Notes: generated from the letters alone by a model not told the origin. DNA of 64,000 nucleotides from DASYXZ01 sp035308965 (GCA_035308965.1 DATGFN010000043.1:138973-202972); one strand, 5' to 3'. Positions 15,869 through 25,155 are shown, numbered from the stretch's first letter. Numbers and translations: made by a program.

Positions 15869-17740
15869 ATGAAAGCTTCTCAAAAGATTACATTCGTCGC
15901 ACTGCTATTGCTGGTCGGGGCGGGAATTGTCGGCCTGATTCTGAGTGGCAGCATGTTCACGACCCAACCTAAAGGGAAAATCAGTTCGGGCACAGACGCC
16001 TCCGGCGCTGCCTTGAATCAGCAGTACCTGGAGACCGCCAAGCGCCTGTCGGCGCTGGCCGCGACGGCCGAAGAACAGCAAGTGGCGGAGGACGCGCTTC
16101 ACAATGCCGACCAGGAATTGGACCTGCAGTTCGCCGCCGCGCTCCAAGCAGCCGGGAATCAGACAATTGTTCAGAGCCCGGAAGTGCGCGACATTCAAAC
16201 TCGGATCGGAAAAATCCAGGCAGCAATTGAAACCAAGCAGGCCGAGGTTAATCACCTGACTGACGCGGTCAAGTCGGCCAAAGGTGATCAGCAGGCAACT
16301 GTGCAGCAGCAACTGGACGTGAGCCAGGCCGAATTGGATTTTTACAAAGAGAGGCTGGATGATGCCAAAGATGATTTGGTCCGCGCCGGAGGCGATCCGC
16401 ACAGCAGGATCCAGCAGCTTGTGGACGAGCACCAGGCCGCATCGCACTCGGCTGACTCGGTCAAGTTCCCGTCCATCAACGAGCCGCCCCAGGGATCATC
16501 CAGCCTTCTGGCCAAATGGTCGCAATGGAAGGCCATCCGCCGCAAGGAGGACCAAATTCTTCAGGGCCGGCAGGAAGCCGTTAAAGCTGCTGACGCTCTG
16601 ATGATTCAATTTGGACCACTGCAACAGCAGGTCGCCTCCGAACAAGCCGAACGGAAGGCCGCCGTCAGCCGGGCGAAAGGCGGGGCGACGGCCACCGCCG
16701 CGGCGTCACAGGTTGCGCCGGGATCGAAGCAAGCTGCGACGGCCGCGATTGCGATGCTACAACGCACGTCGCAGGACCAAAAGACCATGGCCGTCATGGG
16801 CAGGCGCATCCGAAGTCTTCAGAACTTGGGATTGACTTATGACCGGTGGGTTGGGCTGGTCCGGGCCGACGCGCGCTCCGTGATGCATGCCATGATTGCG
16901 TCCGCGCTTTGGATAGTTCTGTTGATGCTGGTGGTCTTCGGAATCAACCGGCTGATGGAGCGCTTTTTCGAACGCCTCAGCCTGGAACACAAGCAACGCG
17001 CAACCCTTCAAGCGGTGTTTAAAATCAGCATTCAAGTGTTAACCGTTATTGTAATTCTGATTGTGATATTCGGTCCGCCCAACCAGTTGTCCACAGTGTT
17101 GGGCCTGGCGGGCGCCGGGTTGACCGTGGTCCTGAAAGACTTCATCGTATCCTTCCTGGGCTGGTTCGTCCTGATGGGTCGCCACGGAATTCACGTGGGA
17201 GATTGGGTGGAAATCAACGGAGTCCGCGGCGAAGTGATCGAGATCAGCCTGCTGAGGACCGTATTACTCGAAACCGGAAACTGGACCGATTCGGGCCAAC
17301 CGACGGGCCGCCAAGTTGCCTTCCTGAACCAGTACGCTGTAGATGGTTACTATTTCAATTTTTCGACCTCGGGCCAGTGGCTCTGGGATGAACTCCAGGT
17401 GCTCGTTCCCGGGGACCAGGACCCCTACCCCGTGGTCGAAAAAATTCGCGCCATCGCGGAAAAAGAAACCGAAAACAGCACTCACTTGGCGGAACGCGAG
17501 TGGCAAAGGGTATCGCGCCGCTATGGCGTGGGGTCGTTTACCGCCCAACCCTCTGTGAACGTCAAGCCCACTGATGCTGGAGTGGTGGTAATTGTGCGCT
17601 ACATCACGCGAGCTGAAGAACGATCGGAAGTGCGCTTCCGCCTGAATCACGCAGTGGTCAAATTGCTGCACGGTGGAGCAGAACTTGCGCCTCCGCCCGA
17701 AAGGCCAAGCGCTCCGGAAACCGCGCATCGCCCGTGGTAA
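15869..17740 (+). CDS. MscS-family mechanosensitive channel with large coiled-coil N-domain
   Basis: A 623-residue inner-membrane protein. Residues ~7-30 are a membrane anchor or signal segment; ~35-290 are Ala/Gln/Glu-rich and largely coiled coil (periplasmic by analogy to MscK/YbdG-type large channels); ~335-440 contain further membrane helices; ~400-600 is the MscS domain with the pore-lining segment VLGLAGAGLTVVLKDFIVSFLGWF, then GIHVGDWVEINGVRGEVIEISLLRT, the conserved beta domain. Expected role: opening under membrane tension in hypo-osmotic shock. Start ATG 15869 has only a weak GAG upstream. Convergent with the FG-GAP gene 12 bases away. Confidence 0.9.
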   Translation: MKASQKITFVALLLLVGAGIVGLILSGSMFTTQPKGKISSGTDASGAALNQQYLETAKRLSALAATAEEQQVAEDALHNADQELDLQFAAALQAAGNQTIVQSPEVRDIQTRIGKIQAAIETKQAEVNHLTDAVKSAKGDQQATVQQQLDVSQAELDFYKERLDDAKDDLVRAGGDPHSRIQQLVDEHQAASHSADSVKFPSINEPPQGSSSLLAKWSQWKAIRRKEDQILQGRQEAVKAADALMIQFGPLQQQVASEQAERKAAVSRAKGGATATAAASQVAPGSKQAATAAIAMLQRTSQDQKTMAVMGRRIRSLQNLGLTYDRWVGLVRADARSVMHAMIASALWIVLLMLVVFGINRLMERFFERLSLEHKQRATLQAVFKISIQVLTVIVILIVIFGPPNQLSTVLGLAGAGLTVVLKDFIVSFLGWFVLMGRHGIHVGDWVEINGVRGEVIEISLLRTVLLETGNWTDSGQPTGRQVAFLNQYAVDGYYFNFSTSGQWLWDELQVLVPGDQDPYPVVEKIRAIAEKETENSTHLAEREWQRVSRRYGVGSFTAQPSVNVKPTDAGVVVIVRYITRAEERSEVRFRLNHAVVKLLHGGAELAPPPERPSAPETAHRPW

Positions 17741-17752
17741 GCGTTCGCGACT

Positions 17753-19066
17753 TCACCCCAAATTCTCGTACCACTTCACGTTGCCGGTGGAGGCGCCGAT
17801 GGTCACGATGTCCAGGCGGCCATCGCCGTTGATGTCTTCGAGGGCGATTCCGGAGGCGGCCATATCCGTGTCTAGAACTTCGCGCTTCCACTCCAGACCC
17901 GCCGTGTCGGTTGCAGAAAAAATAATCAGGCTGGTCCCAGCGCCGCGAAATCCGGCCACAATTTCGTCGTTGCCGTCGCCGTTGAAATCGGCGCAGGCGA
18001 GCGCGTGGCCATCGTTGAAGGTGGAATCGATCACGTGCCGCTCCCAGAGCTCGCCGGGTTTGGCCGATTGAGGCTGGCGATAAACCACCACCTGCTCCCC
18101 ATGCCAGGGTTCGATGGTGGCAAGAAACCTCCTCCCATTGACCTTCCCGACGCCGATTTCGCTGGAGCCGCGCCGTGCTGATTTTGTTTCTCCGGAGCCT
18201 GGCGCGCGCGACGTGGGCTGATCGCCCGCGCCCAGCCGGATTTTTGTCCAACGCAGATTCGGGATATGGCCGGCGGAATGGAAAAGATGCACACCCTCAA
18301 AGCTGGCGGTCAATATTTCATCGCGCCCGTCGCCATCCCAATCCAAGACGCGAAGGCCGTGAATCACGGTGAGCGTGTCATCAATCAAATAAGATTCCCA
18401 ATTGGCTTTCGGCTCGTTCCGGCCGCTCGAGTGGCGGCGCTGCATTTCATCCGGCATGGCCAACCATGTAAGCGGAGCGGCAATGGCATAATCGGGCGCG
18501 TGCGCACCGCGGCCGAGAAGCGGCGCGGCAACGAGTTCATAGCGGCCATCGCCGTCGAGGTCCCCCCAGCGTAAACGGTGCGACGTGGGGATCTGGCCGA
18601 TCTGAGTTAGCGACCATTCGGCGTCAGGCGATTCGGGAGGCGCGGCCCACCACAAATTCCCGCCGTGCGTGCTGTCGTCGATGGAAAAATCGGTTGCCAG
18701 CGCGACGCCATGGGATTGATTGCCCTTGCCGAAAAGGGGAGCCAGGCTGATGTTACCGGAAGTCTTGGTGGTGATGGGCCGCGGCTTCCAGCCTGGATTC
18801 TCGTACCACTCGACGATGTGATCTTGCGAGCTGAGGGCCAGGATATCCGACTTGCCATCGCCGTTGACGTCCGCGACTGCTACTTGGTAACCGTGGGGAA
18901 TTTTGGCGACTTGATGGATTTTCCAGCGCAGAGGCGATTTCGATTCTGCCGGTCTTCCCTGACTCGATGATGGAGGGGTTCCAGATATACATGGGCTCAA
19001 TACTGCGCCGGTAACAGCGGTCTTCAGAAAATCGCGGCGGGTGATTCGTAATCTTCCTTGCGCCAT
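17753..19066 (-). CDS. Tat-exported FG-GAP/VCBS repeat protein
   Basis: A 437-residue protein with a twin-arginine signal (RITRRDFLKTAVTGAVLSP) and at least four calcium-binding-like FG-GAP/VCBS blades: VADVNGDGKSDILAL, WGDLDGDGRYELVAA, VLDWDGDGRDEILTA, CADFNGDGNDEIVAG and LEDINGDGRLDIVTI. It probably folds as an extracytoplasmic beta-propeller. ATG 19066 gives a normal Tat n-region; an in-frame GTG at 19105 overlaps the upstream stop codon (GTGA) and would support translational coupling. Third gene after the methyltransferase and aminotransferase. Role unknown, binding rather than catalysis. Confidence 0.85.
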   Translation of the reverse strand: MAQGRLRITRRDFLKTAVTGAVLSPCISGTPPSSSQGRPAESKSPLRWKIHQVAKIPHGYQVAVADVNGDGKSDILALSSQDHIVEWYENPGWKPRPITTKTSGNISLAPLFGKGNQSHGVALATDFSIDDSTHGGNLWWAAPPESPDAEWSLTQIGQIPTSHRLRWGDLDGDGRYELVAAPLLGRGAHAPDYAIAAPLTWLAMPDEMQRRHSSGRNEPKANWESYLIDDTLTVIHGLRVLDWDGDGRDEILTASFEGVHLFHSAGHIPNLRWTKIRLGAGDQPTSRAPGSGETKSARRGSSEIGVGKVNGRRFLATIEPWHGEQVVVYRQPQSAKPGELWERHVIDSTFNDGHALACADFNGDGNDEIVAGFRGAGTSLIIFSATDTAGLEWKREVLDTDMAASGIALEDINGDGRLDIVTIGASTGNVKWYENLG

Positions 19067-19101
19067 TGTTCTAAGCAAGAAATCCCGGGCGAACCTTCGA
19101 A

Positions 19102-20301
19102 TCACCGCCCCACAATTTCCGCCAGCGCGACCACGGCGGCGTCAACCTCGCTTTGAGTGTTGTAATAGTGCGGCGAGATACGGAGGGCGGAGACCGCTCT
19201 TTTTTCGTCCATGTCGATCACGGCATAGTCACGGAGGCTGGCGCTGGTATTGATCCCGCGCTGCCGAAGTTCCGCGACCACCTCACCTGCGGGGTGTCCC
19301 TTTACCTCCACAGTAACGATGGCGGCGAGCGAAGAGCCGCGATCGAGAACCCGCAGGCCCGGGACCTCGCTGAGTTTGGCCCGCGTGTAGGCAGCCAGCT
19401 CGCGCGCCCGGCGGCCGCCCTCGGCCACTCCAACGGCAGAGGCATAGCGCGCGGCTTCACCCATGCCGAGGACGAGCGCGTAAGCGAACTCCCAATTCTC
19501 GAAGCGGCGGGCATCATCCACCAGCTCGAATGAATCCGCCTCAACCCATTTCGCGCCCTGCATGTCCACCAGCAGCGGATAGAGACCGCGCTCGAGCGCG
19601 CGGCTCGAAACGTAAAGAAAGCCGATGCCACGCGGGCCGCGAAGAAACTTGCGCGCTGTACCCGAAAGGAAATCACAGTGAAGGCGTGCGATGTCAATGG
19701 GGATATGCCCGACGGCCTGGCAGGCGTCCACCAGGAAAGGAATCCCCGCCGCCTCGCAAATTTCGCCCACCGCTTCGACAGGCTGAATCAATCCGGAGTT
19801 GGTGGGGACCCAGGTCACCGCTACCAGACGGACTTCCGGCTTGGCGATCAATTCCCGCACCGATTCCGGATCGACACCGCCCCCGGGGAGATCGCGGGCG
19901 CGCAGGATTTTCACTCCGAATCGGCGGGCCAGCGAGAGATACATAAGCTGATTGGAAATGTAATCGTTGCGCGTGGTGACGATGGCGTCGAGGGTGGAGA
20001 AATCAAAAGCGGCGAGAGCCTGGGAATATGCCACGGTGGCATTTTCGACCACCGCGATGTTTCTGGCCTGGGCCCCGATCAGGCGGGCGACATTTTCATA
20101 AGCCTGGTGGATGGCTTCGGTCGCGGCGTCAGCGGATTCGTATCCGCCAAAATCGGCCTCGCGCCGCAAATGGCCCAAGACTGCGTCAAGGACCGGCTGG
20201 GGCATAAGTCCAGCGCCCGCGTTGTTCAGATGATTCCGGTTGGCGCAACCCGGAGTTTCGGCGCGCCAACCGGCAACACGCTCGTCCAAGAACATTTCCA
20301 T
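19102..20301 (-). CDS. PLP-dependent class V aminotransferase (cysteine desulfurase / isopenicillin epimerase-like)
   Basis: A 399-residue fold-type I PLP enzyme. Asp192 in VDACQAVGH and Lys218 in CDFLSGTARKFLRGPRGIGF are the expected cofactor-binding Asp and Schiff-base Lys; HLNNAGAG near the N-terminus binds phosphate or substrate. The F-L-R-G-P-R-G-x-G-F block resembles enzymes annotated as ergothioneine C-S lyase EgtE or isopenicillin-N-epimerase-like, but no EgtB or EgtD is nearby, so the reaction is not assigned. It starts 5 bases after the stop of the methyltransferase gene: a tight two-gene unit, with the FG-GAP gene overlapping its end. Confidence 0.87.
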   Translation of the reverse strand: MEMFLDERVAGWRAETPGCANRNHLNNAGAGLMPQPVLDAVLGHLRREADFGGYESADAATEAIHQAYENVARLIGAQARNIAVVENATVAYSQALAAFDFSTLDAIVTTRNDYISNQLMYLSLARRFGVKILRARDLPGGGVDPESVRELIAKPEVRLVAVTWVPTNSGLIQPVEAVGEICEAAGIPFLVDACQAVGHIPIDIARLHCDFLSGTARKFLRGPRGIGFLYVSSRALERGLYPLLVDMQGAKWVEADSFELVDDARRFENWEFAYALVLGMGEAARYASAVGVAEGGRRARELAAYTRAKLSEVPGLRVLDRGSSLAAIVTVEVKGHPAGEVVAELRQRGINTSASLRDYAVIDMDEKRAVSALRISPHYYNTQSEVDAAVVALAEIVGR

Positions 20302-20306
20302 CCCAT

Positions 20307-21329
20307 TTATTTCTCGGCGATCACAAGCTGCTCGAATGTGGGAGGAAGCTGGCGAAGCTCCGTCCGCGAAAATCCGGCATTGTTGAACATACGCTGATAC
20401 TCGGAAAAAGTGTAGGCGTCGCCGCTGGGCGTGCCGGCCAGCATTTTTAAACTGAAGGTCGCGGCGGGTGGGGGCGTAATGCGGTCCTCATTAGGCACGA
20501 ACTCCAGGGCCACAGCCTTCCCTCCCGGAACCAGGGCGGCGTGAACTTTCTTGAGCAGCTTTTCGCAGGCCGGCACGTCAAAGTGATGGAGAAAATTTGT
20601 GAGCAGAACCAGGTTGTAGCCGGCGCCGAAATCGACGTCAAACGCGCTGCCCGCAATGGTTCGGTGCCGCGCCGCCACTCCTGCTTTTTGCGCATTCGCC
20701 TTGGCCACTTCCAGGACGTTCGGCCAGTCAACGGCCACCACTTCCAGATTGGAATTGTGCTGGGCCAGAGTGATTCCAAAAATGCCGTGCCCGGCGGCGA
20801 TATCCAGAACTTTCATTTTTCCGGCTTCGGAAATATTCAGCATTTTGGAAATCAAGATGGCCGGAAGGGTCATCAAACCAGCCATGGACTGCGCGAACTG
20901 CACCCAAATCGGGTGGTTGGGTTCCAGGTCACCTTCTCCAGCGAGCGTCGTGCCGCCTTTGCGAACTGCATCGGCCAGATTCTTGAAACCATCGGTCAAC
21001 ATGGGCGAGGTGAGAAATCCTACGGCCCCGCCGGCGTAAGCTTCCGAACGCTTATCGAGAAACTTGGCGGTGTCGGGAGTCAAGCCGTAATTATTTCCGT
21101 CCTTGGTCAGGAAACCGATAATGGTCAGGTAATCGCAGAGAATGCGCGTGCCGCGCTCCGAGGCGCCGCAACGCTTTGCCGCCGCTTGAGCGGTAGCCGC
21201 TCCTTCGCCTATGGCCGTGAACAATTCCAATTCGACCGCGGCCTTCAGTGCCTCGGTCCTCTCGTAAGCGCTGAGGGTTTCAAAGAAAAGTACGGGTGAA
21301 GGTTGCTGTGCAGTAGCTTGCTGTGGCAT
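20307..21329 (-). CDS. SAM-dependent O-methyltransferase (dimerisation + catalytic domain)
   Basis: A 340-residue enzyme with an N-terminal winged-helix dimerisation domain (~15-95) and a Rossmann-type catalytic domain with the SAM motif VLDIAAGHGIFG (174-185), then VVAVDWPNVLEVA and LVLLTNFLHHFD. It belongs to the acetylserotonin/hydroxyneurosporene O-methyltransferase-like group used in secondary metabolism. GGAGGAAT precedes ATG 21329. It leads the operon methyltransferase - aminotransferase - FG-GAP protein. A paralog of the same length lies at 24133 on the other strand. Substrate unknown. Confidence 0.88.
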   Translation of the reverse strand: MPQQATAQQPSPVLFFETLSAYERTEALKAAVELELFTAIGEGAATAQAAAKRCGASERGTRILCDYLTIIGFLTKDGNNYGLTPDTAKFLDKRSEAYAGGAVGFLTSPMLTDGFKNLADAVRKGGTTLAGEGDLEPNHPIWVQFAQSMAGLMTLPAILISKMLNISEAGKMKVLDIAAGHGIFGITLAQHNSNLEVVAVDWPNVLEVAKANAQKAGVAARHRTIAGSAFDVDFGAGYNLVLLTNFLHHFDVPACEKLLKKVHAALVPGGKAVALEFVPNEDRITPPPAATFSLKMLAGTPSGDAYTFSEYQRMFNNAGFSRTELRQLPPTFEQLVIAEK

Positions 21330-21426
21330 TGAGATTCCTCCTTGGAATGAAATTGAGCTGACTAAGATTCAATATCGAGTTTCTGTCCGTGATCTAATCC
21401 CATCGTTTTTAGTGAAAGTATAGAAC

Positions 21427-21559
21427 CCCCCTCACCCGTCCCCGCTCTGCGGGTCCACCCTCTCCCCCAAGGGGGCGAGGGCAAAGATGCTTTTTTTTAA
21501 TTCTCCCCTCGCCCCCTTGGGGGGAGAGGGTGGGTCGCCAAACCGACACAGGTGAGGGG
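21427..21559. repeat. Large inverted repeat (palindromic element)
   Basis: Outer arms CCCTCACC and GGTGAGGG; inner arms CCACCCTCTCCCCCAAGGGG and its near-exact complement at about 21510-21534; a T-rich loop around 21489. It lies between the methyltransferase operon promoter region and the rhomboid gene end. It resembles a foldback miniature element. Confidence 0.7.
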
Positions 21560-21625
21560 ATATTCCCACTCAAGGCTTCATTCATTTTGGGATGTTTCAA
21601 ATAGATGCCCAATCGCTCCAACCCG

Positions 21626-22558
21626 TTATTGCAGCGGACGGTTCAACTGCAAGGCCATCAGAGCAAATGAACCGGCAATAATGATCACGCAAAAGACGGC
21701 CACCGCGCTCCAAAGGTTATCTTCCGCGCGCGTATCCGGCTCGCCTTCGGGAATCGCATACCCCAGTACGATTCCGGAGACCAGACCTCCGGCGTGGGCG
21801 TAATTGTCAATGCCCATCCCCGGGATTAGTCCTATAATTGCTATGTAAATAACCCATTTCCACAGTTGTCCCCGATAGTCCTTACCCAATCTGCCGTGAT
21901 GGAAGCTGGCCCCGATGAGAACACCGATCAGACCCAGGATGGCGCCCGAGGCGCCAATGGTAAGACCGGTCCCCATTTCGTAGGTTAAGAAAAATCCGGC
22001 TACTCCAGTCGCCAAGTAAAGGAAAATGAATTTCTGAGTTGTGAATAGTGACTCGACTGTCGGGCCCAGATCGAAAAGACACCAGAGATTGAACCCTATG
22101 TGGATCAAGCCGCCATGAAGGAAAACTGCCGTGACCAATCGCCACCACTCTCCGTCCTGAACAAAAGGTCTGTAGACGGCACCAAGCCGAACCAATACGA
22201 TCCGGCTAATTCCAGCAAATTCAGATCCAGAGGAACCTGCGGAGCCAGCTTCTTGAGTCAAATACAAGGAAATCCCAAAGAGCGCAATATTAGCAGCCAC
22301 CAAGGCGGAAGTAGCCGTACTGGGAACAGGAATCAGCCCGCCCATCACCCGCCCCGGAGCAGTGCCCTCGCGGGCGCGCGGAGCTTTCAAGGAGGCGCCG
22401 CAATGCGGACATTTCCCCGCGCCCCGGTCAATCAAGGCGCGGCAGGCCGGGCACATGCGATGGGAAGTATCGTAGGAAGGCTCCTTTTCCGCGACTGCGG
22501 AGCGGAGGTAGGATTTGAGCTTATCCAATTTAAAACGGAGTCGCGGAGGCAGATCCAT
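21626..22558 (-). CDS. Rhomboid intramembrane serine protease with N-terminal zinc ribbon
   Basis: A 310-residue protein; ATG 22558 has GGAA just upstream and gives MDLPPRLRFKL. Residues ~35-55 contain CPACRALIDRGAGKCPHC, a rubredoxin-like four-Cys ribbon. Six or seven membrane helices follow, with HGGLIHIGFNLWCL, the catalytic GASGAILG (Ser204) and the paired His255 in NYAHAGG: a complete rhomboid Ser-His dyad. Expected role: cleavage of membrane-protein segments; substrate unknown. The zinc ribbon plus rhomboid layout is frequent in Acidobacteriota and Planctomycetota. Confidence 0.93.
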   Translation of the reverse strand: MDLPPRLRFKLDKLKSYLRSAVAEKEPSYDTSHRMCPACRALIDRGAGKCPHCGASLKAPRAREGTAPGRVMGGLIPVPSTATSALVAANIALFGISLYLTQEAGSAGSSGSEFAGISRIVLVRLGAVYRPFVQDGEWWRLVTAVFLHGGLIHIGFNLWCLFDLGPTVESLFTTQKFIFLYLATGVAGFFLTYEMGTGLTIGASGAILGLIGVLIGASFHHGRLGKDYRGQLWKWVIYIAIIGLIPGMGIDNYAHAGGLVSGIVLGYAIPEGEPDTRAEDNLWSAVAVFCVIIIAGSFALMALQLNRPLQ

Positions 22559-22650
22559 AGCTTCCAAAGATTTGCAGATGTAAATAGCCCGAACGATGAT
22601 TATAACGCAGACGCGCGTTGTGCCCAATGATATCATTTGGACTGGATACG

Positions 22651-22814
22651 GTGTCTAATGCTGGAGGCGGTCACTCTCATGGTCGGTCATTCCCGCGAGG
22701 GCAGGAATCCATCGATATCATGGGGAAATTGAACGATGAATTGGATTCCCGCTTTCGCGGGAATGACCCGTAAGATGGCGGGTTCCAAAAAGTTGCCGAT
22801 TTCGAATGACACCA
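22651..22814. repeat. MITE-like dispersed repeat, copy 4
   Basis: Right end AATGACACC intact, left end degenerate (GTGTCTAATG). Core arms TCATTCCCGCGAGGGCAGGA and GATTCCCGCTTTCGCGGGAA. It lies about 65 bases upstream of the small gene at 22883. Confidence 0.75.
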
Positions 22815-22882
22815 CCTTCATTTGCACCGAATGCAGTCCGTTAAATAGATAGAATGACGAACGAGTGAAAGGAGCGTGCACC

Positions 22883-23053
22883 ATGAAATTCGAAGAAGCG
22901 GGCAAGGCTATTGATGCGGAGATCGAAAAGCTGGTGAAATTCCTGGACGAGAAAGTGAAACCCGAAACCAAACAGGACATGGCCAACCTACTAAAAAAGG
23001 CCTCCGACCGCCTCTCAAAGATGGCGGAAAACCTGGAGAAGGCGTCGCATTAA
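22883..23053 (+). CDS. Small helical protein, hypothetical
   Basis: A 56-residue frame beginning MKFEEAGKAIDAEIEKLVKF, with AAAGGAG 8 nt before ATG 22883, a convincing ribosome site. It is almost entirely charged amphipathic helix (Lys/Glu-rich with regular hydrophobics), reminiscent of small coiled-coil or histone-like proteins, but no family is recognised. It precedes rlpA by 13 bases and may be co-transcribed with it. Function unknown. Confidence 0.65.
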   Translation: MKFEEAGKAIDAEIEKLVKFLDEKVKPETKQDMANLLKKASDRLSKMAENLEKASH

Positions 23054-23066
23054 AACCGGACACAGC

Positions 23067-23900
23067 ATGGTCCTCGTAAAGTCCTTGCGGAACCACCCTG
23101 CCCGGCCTGCGCTCACAGCCCTGGCGTGTGCTTTTGTATTCTTTTTCTCCGGCTGTCATCATCACCATCACAAACAGCCTCCGACGACTCAACTGCCTCC
23201 GCCTCCGGCTCCCACTACCAACCCTGCTCCCACCACGGAACCTACGCGGACGGGGCATCGAGGAACAAAGCAGGCGGCGCAGCCAACTCCTGTCGTCCAA
23301 GGCGAAACAGGACTGGCTTCCTGGTATGGCCGCCCGTATCACGGCAGGAAAACGGCCAGCGGCGAGACTTATAATATGTACGGAATTTCGGCGGCCCATC
23401 GAACGCTTCCCTTCGGCACCCAAGTCGCAGTGCACAACCTCGACAATGGCAAAGCTGTGGAAGTGCGGATCAACGACCGAGGGCCATTCATCGAAGGTCG
23501 CGTGATCGACCTTTCTTATGGCGCGGCGAAAGTGATCCACCTGGATGTGGACGGCATCGCCCGCGTCCGGCTTGAAATTCTCAGCTACGGTGGAGAGCAA
23601 CCAACCGCCCCCGCTACGACAGCCTCCAGACAGCCCTCGACACCAAACCTGACACCGCCGCCGGGAATTTTTGGAGTGCAAGTGGGCGCGTTCCGCAACC
23701 TTCAAAACGCGGAGAGGCTCAAGGCGCGAATCGAAGCGCGCTACAGTCCGGTGACAATTCAGAGTCTCGATCGCGGCGACGGCATGTTCCATCGGGTGCG
23801 TGTGGGGAATGAGAGCACCGAAGCGGGGGCGGATGATTTGGCTCGGCGCCTGCGCGCGGACGAGTTTGCCACGGAGACTTTTGTGATCCGCCTGAATTAG
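23067..23900 (+). CDS. rlpA: RlpA-like septal lytic transglycosylase lipoprotein with SPOR domain
   Basis: A 277-residue outer-membrane lipoprotein candidate. Signal with lipobox FFFSGC (Cys ~30), immediately followed by five His residues, then a Pro/Thr-rich linker to ~75. Residues ~80-175 form the double-psi beta-barrel RlpA domain: GLASWYGRPYHGRKTASGE, TLPFGTQVAVHNL, INDRGPF and VIDLSYGAAK. After another Pro-rich linker, ~205-277 is a SPOR domain (GVQVGAFRNLQNAERLKARI) that binds denuded glycan strands. Known role of the family: cleaving stem-less peptidoglycan at the septum. The His run is unusual. Confidence 0.92.
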   Translation: MVLVKSLRNHPARPALTALACAFVFFFSGCHHHHHKQPPTTQLPPPPAPTTNPAPTTEPTRTGHRGTKQAAQPTPVVQGETGLASWYGRPYHGRKTASGETYNMYGISAAHRTLPFGTQVAVHNLDNGKAVEVRINDRGPFIEGRVIDLSYGAAKVIHLDVDGIARVRLEILSYGGEQPTAPATTASRQPSTPNLTPPPGIFGVQVGAFRNLQNAERLKARIEARYSPVTIQSLDRGDGMFHRVRVGNESTEAGADDLARRLRADEFATETFVIRLN

Positions 23901-24132
23901 GCGCAAATTTCGTTTCAAAAACCAAAAATTACCCTATGGCGAAGACAGAAACGGCCCAACAGTTTGCTGAGAAATTCCCCGGAACGACATGCTTGGAAAA
24001 GTTTTTCAACAGACTACTAGAATGGGCAATGGTGATTTGGGTTTGAATCCGCAACGGAAGTCGGCATAGGATTCTGCCGAGACATAAAATTGAACTCAGG
24101 AATACCGACTTGGAATTCTAAGGAGGAGCGCC
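23901..24132. other. Intergenic region, possible 36-codon frame
   Basis: 232 bases between rlpA and the methyltransferase. A frame at 23936-24046 (begins MAKTETAQQFAEKFPG) is open but has no ribosome site; not called as a gene. No other signal except the TAAGGAGGAG ribosome site of the next gene. Confidence 0.35.
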
Positions 24133-25155
24133 ATGAGCGAGAACGCAGGTGTGACCCCGGAACAAATTATGCAAATCGGCCTTGGCTTCTGGGCGTCGAA
24201 AACCTTACTGAGCGCGGTTGAGATGGAAGTTTTTACCGAGCTGGCGAAGCAACCCGAGGATCTGGAGACGTTAACCGGGCGTCTGGGCCTGCATCGGCGG
24301 TCGGCTCGAGACTTTCTTGACACTCTGACGGCGCTGGGATTTCTGCACCGCGCTGAAGGGAAGTACGCCAACACGCCGGCCACCGATTTGTTTCTGGACA
24401 AGCACAAGCCGACCTACATCGGCGGAATCCTCGAAATGGCCAACCAGCGGCTCTACGGGCATTGGAGCCGCCTGACCGAGGCGCTGCGCACGGGCAGGCA
24501 ACAGAATGAGGCCAAGGATGAAGGCGTTGAGTCGCCATTCGAGGCGCTCTATGCGGACCCCGCCCGGCTGAAGACGTTCCTGGCCGCCATGACGGGCATC
24601 AGCAACGGCGCCAACCGCGCGATCGCGCAGAAGGTTCCCTGGAAGCAGTACCAGACCTTCGCTGATGTCGGCACCGCGCAGGGCGATTTGGCCGTGCAAA
24701 TAGCCCTCGCGAATCAGCACTTGAGCGGAATCGGCTTTGACCTCGCGGAAGTCGGGCCGATTTTCGAGGAGTATGTGGAGAAGCACGGGCTCAATGGTCG
24801 TCTTCGCTTCCAAAGCGGAAATTTCTTTATGGAGCCCCTGCCCAAGGTAGACGTCATCACCATGGGCCACATACTGCACGACTGGAATCTGGACGAAAAG
24901 AAGATGTTGTTGCGCAAAGCTCATGAAGCTTTGCCCGCGGGCGGGGCCGTGGTGATTTATGAAACCATTATTGATGACGACCGCTCGAAGAATGCCTTTG
25001 GCCTGCTCATGAGCCTAAACATGCTGGTGGAAACGCCGGGCGGGTTCGACTATACCGGCGCGGATTGCATGGGCTGGATGAAGGAAGTGGGATTCCGTGA
25101 GGCGCGTGTCGAGCACCTGGTAGGTCCGGACTCGATGGTGGTGGGAATTAAGTAA
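24133..25155 (+). CDS. SAM-dependent O-methyltransferase, paralog of the 20307 gene
   Basis: A 340-residue enzyme with the same architecture as the one at 20307-21329: dimerisation winged helix (~15-90) with SARDFLDTLTALGF, SAM-binding FADVGTAQGDLA (176-187), and the catalytic-region motif GHILHDWNLDEKKMLL, where His-Asp matches the catalytic His neighbourhood of plant-type O-methyltransferases. TAAGGAGGAG precedes ATG 24133. Monocistronic here. Probably acts on a small aromatic or polyketide-like metabolite; no biosynthetic partner genes are adjacent. Confidence 0.88.
   Translation: MSENAGVTPEQIMQIGLGFWASKTLLSAVEMEVFTELAKQPEDLETLTGRLGLHRRSARDFLDTLTALGFLHRAEGKYANTPATDLFLDKHKPTYIGGILEMANQRLYGHWSRLTEALRTGRQQNEAKDEGVESPFEALYADPARLKTFLAAMTGISNGANRAIAQKVPWKQYQTFADVGTAQGDLAVQIALANQHLSGIGFDLAEVGPIFEEYVEKHGLNGRLRFQSGNFFMEPLPKVDVITMGHILHDWNLDEKKMLLRKAHEALPAGGAVVIYETIIDDDRSKNAFGLLMSLNMLVETPGGFDYTGADCMGWMKEVGFREARVEHLVGPDSMVVGIK

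Noticed and set aside
19102..20301. Class V enzyme considered as EgtE of ergothioneine synthesis
   Set aside because: The sequence block is similar, but no egtB or egtD accompanies it, so the specific name is not supported.
23936..24046. 36-codon frame between rlpA and the methyltransferase
   Set aside because: Plausible composition but no ribosome site and no promoter; too short to support.
24036..24056. tRNA T-arm-like GGGTTTGAATCC
   Set aside because: No acceptor, D or anticodon arms can be folded around it.
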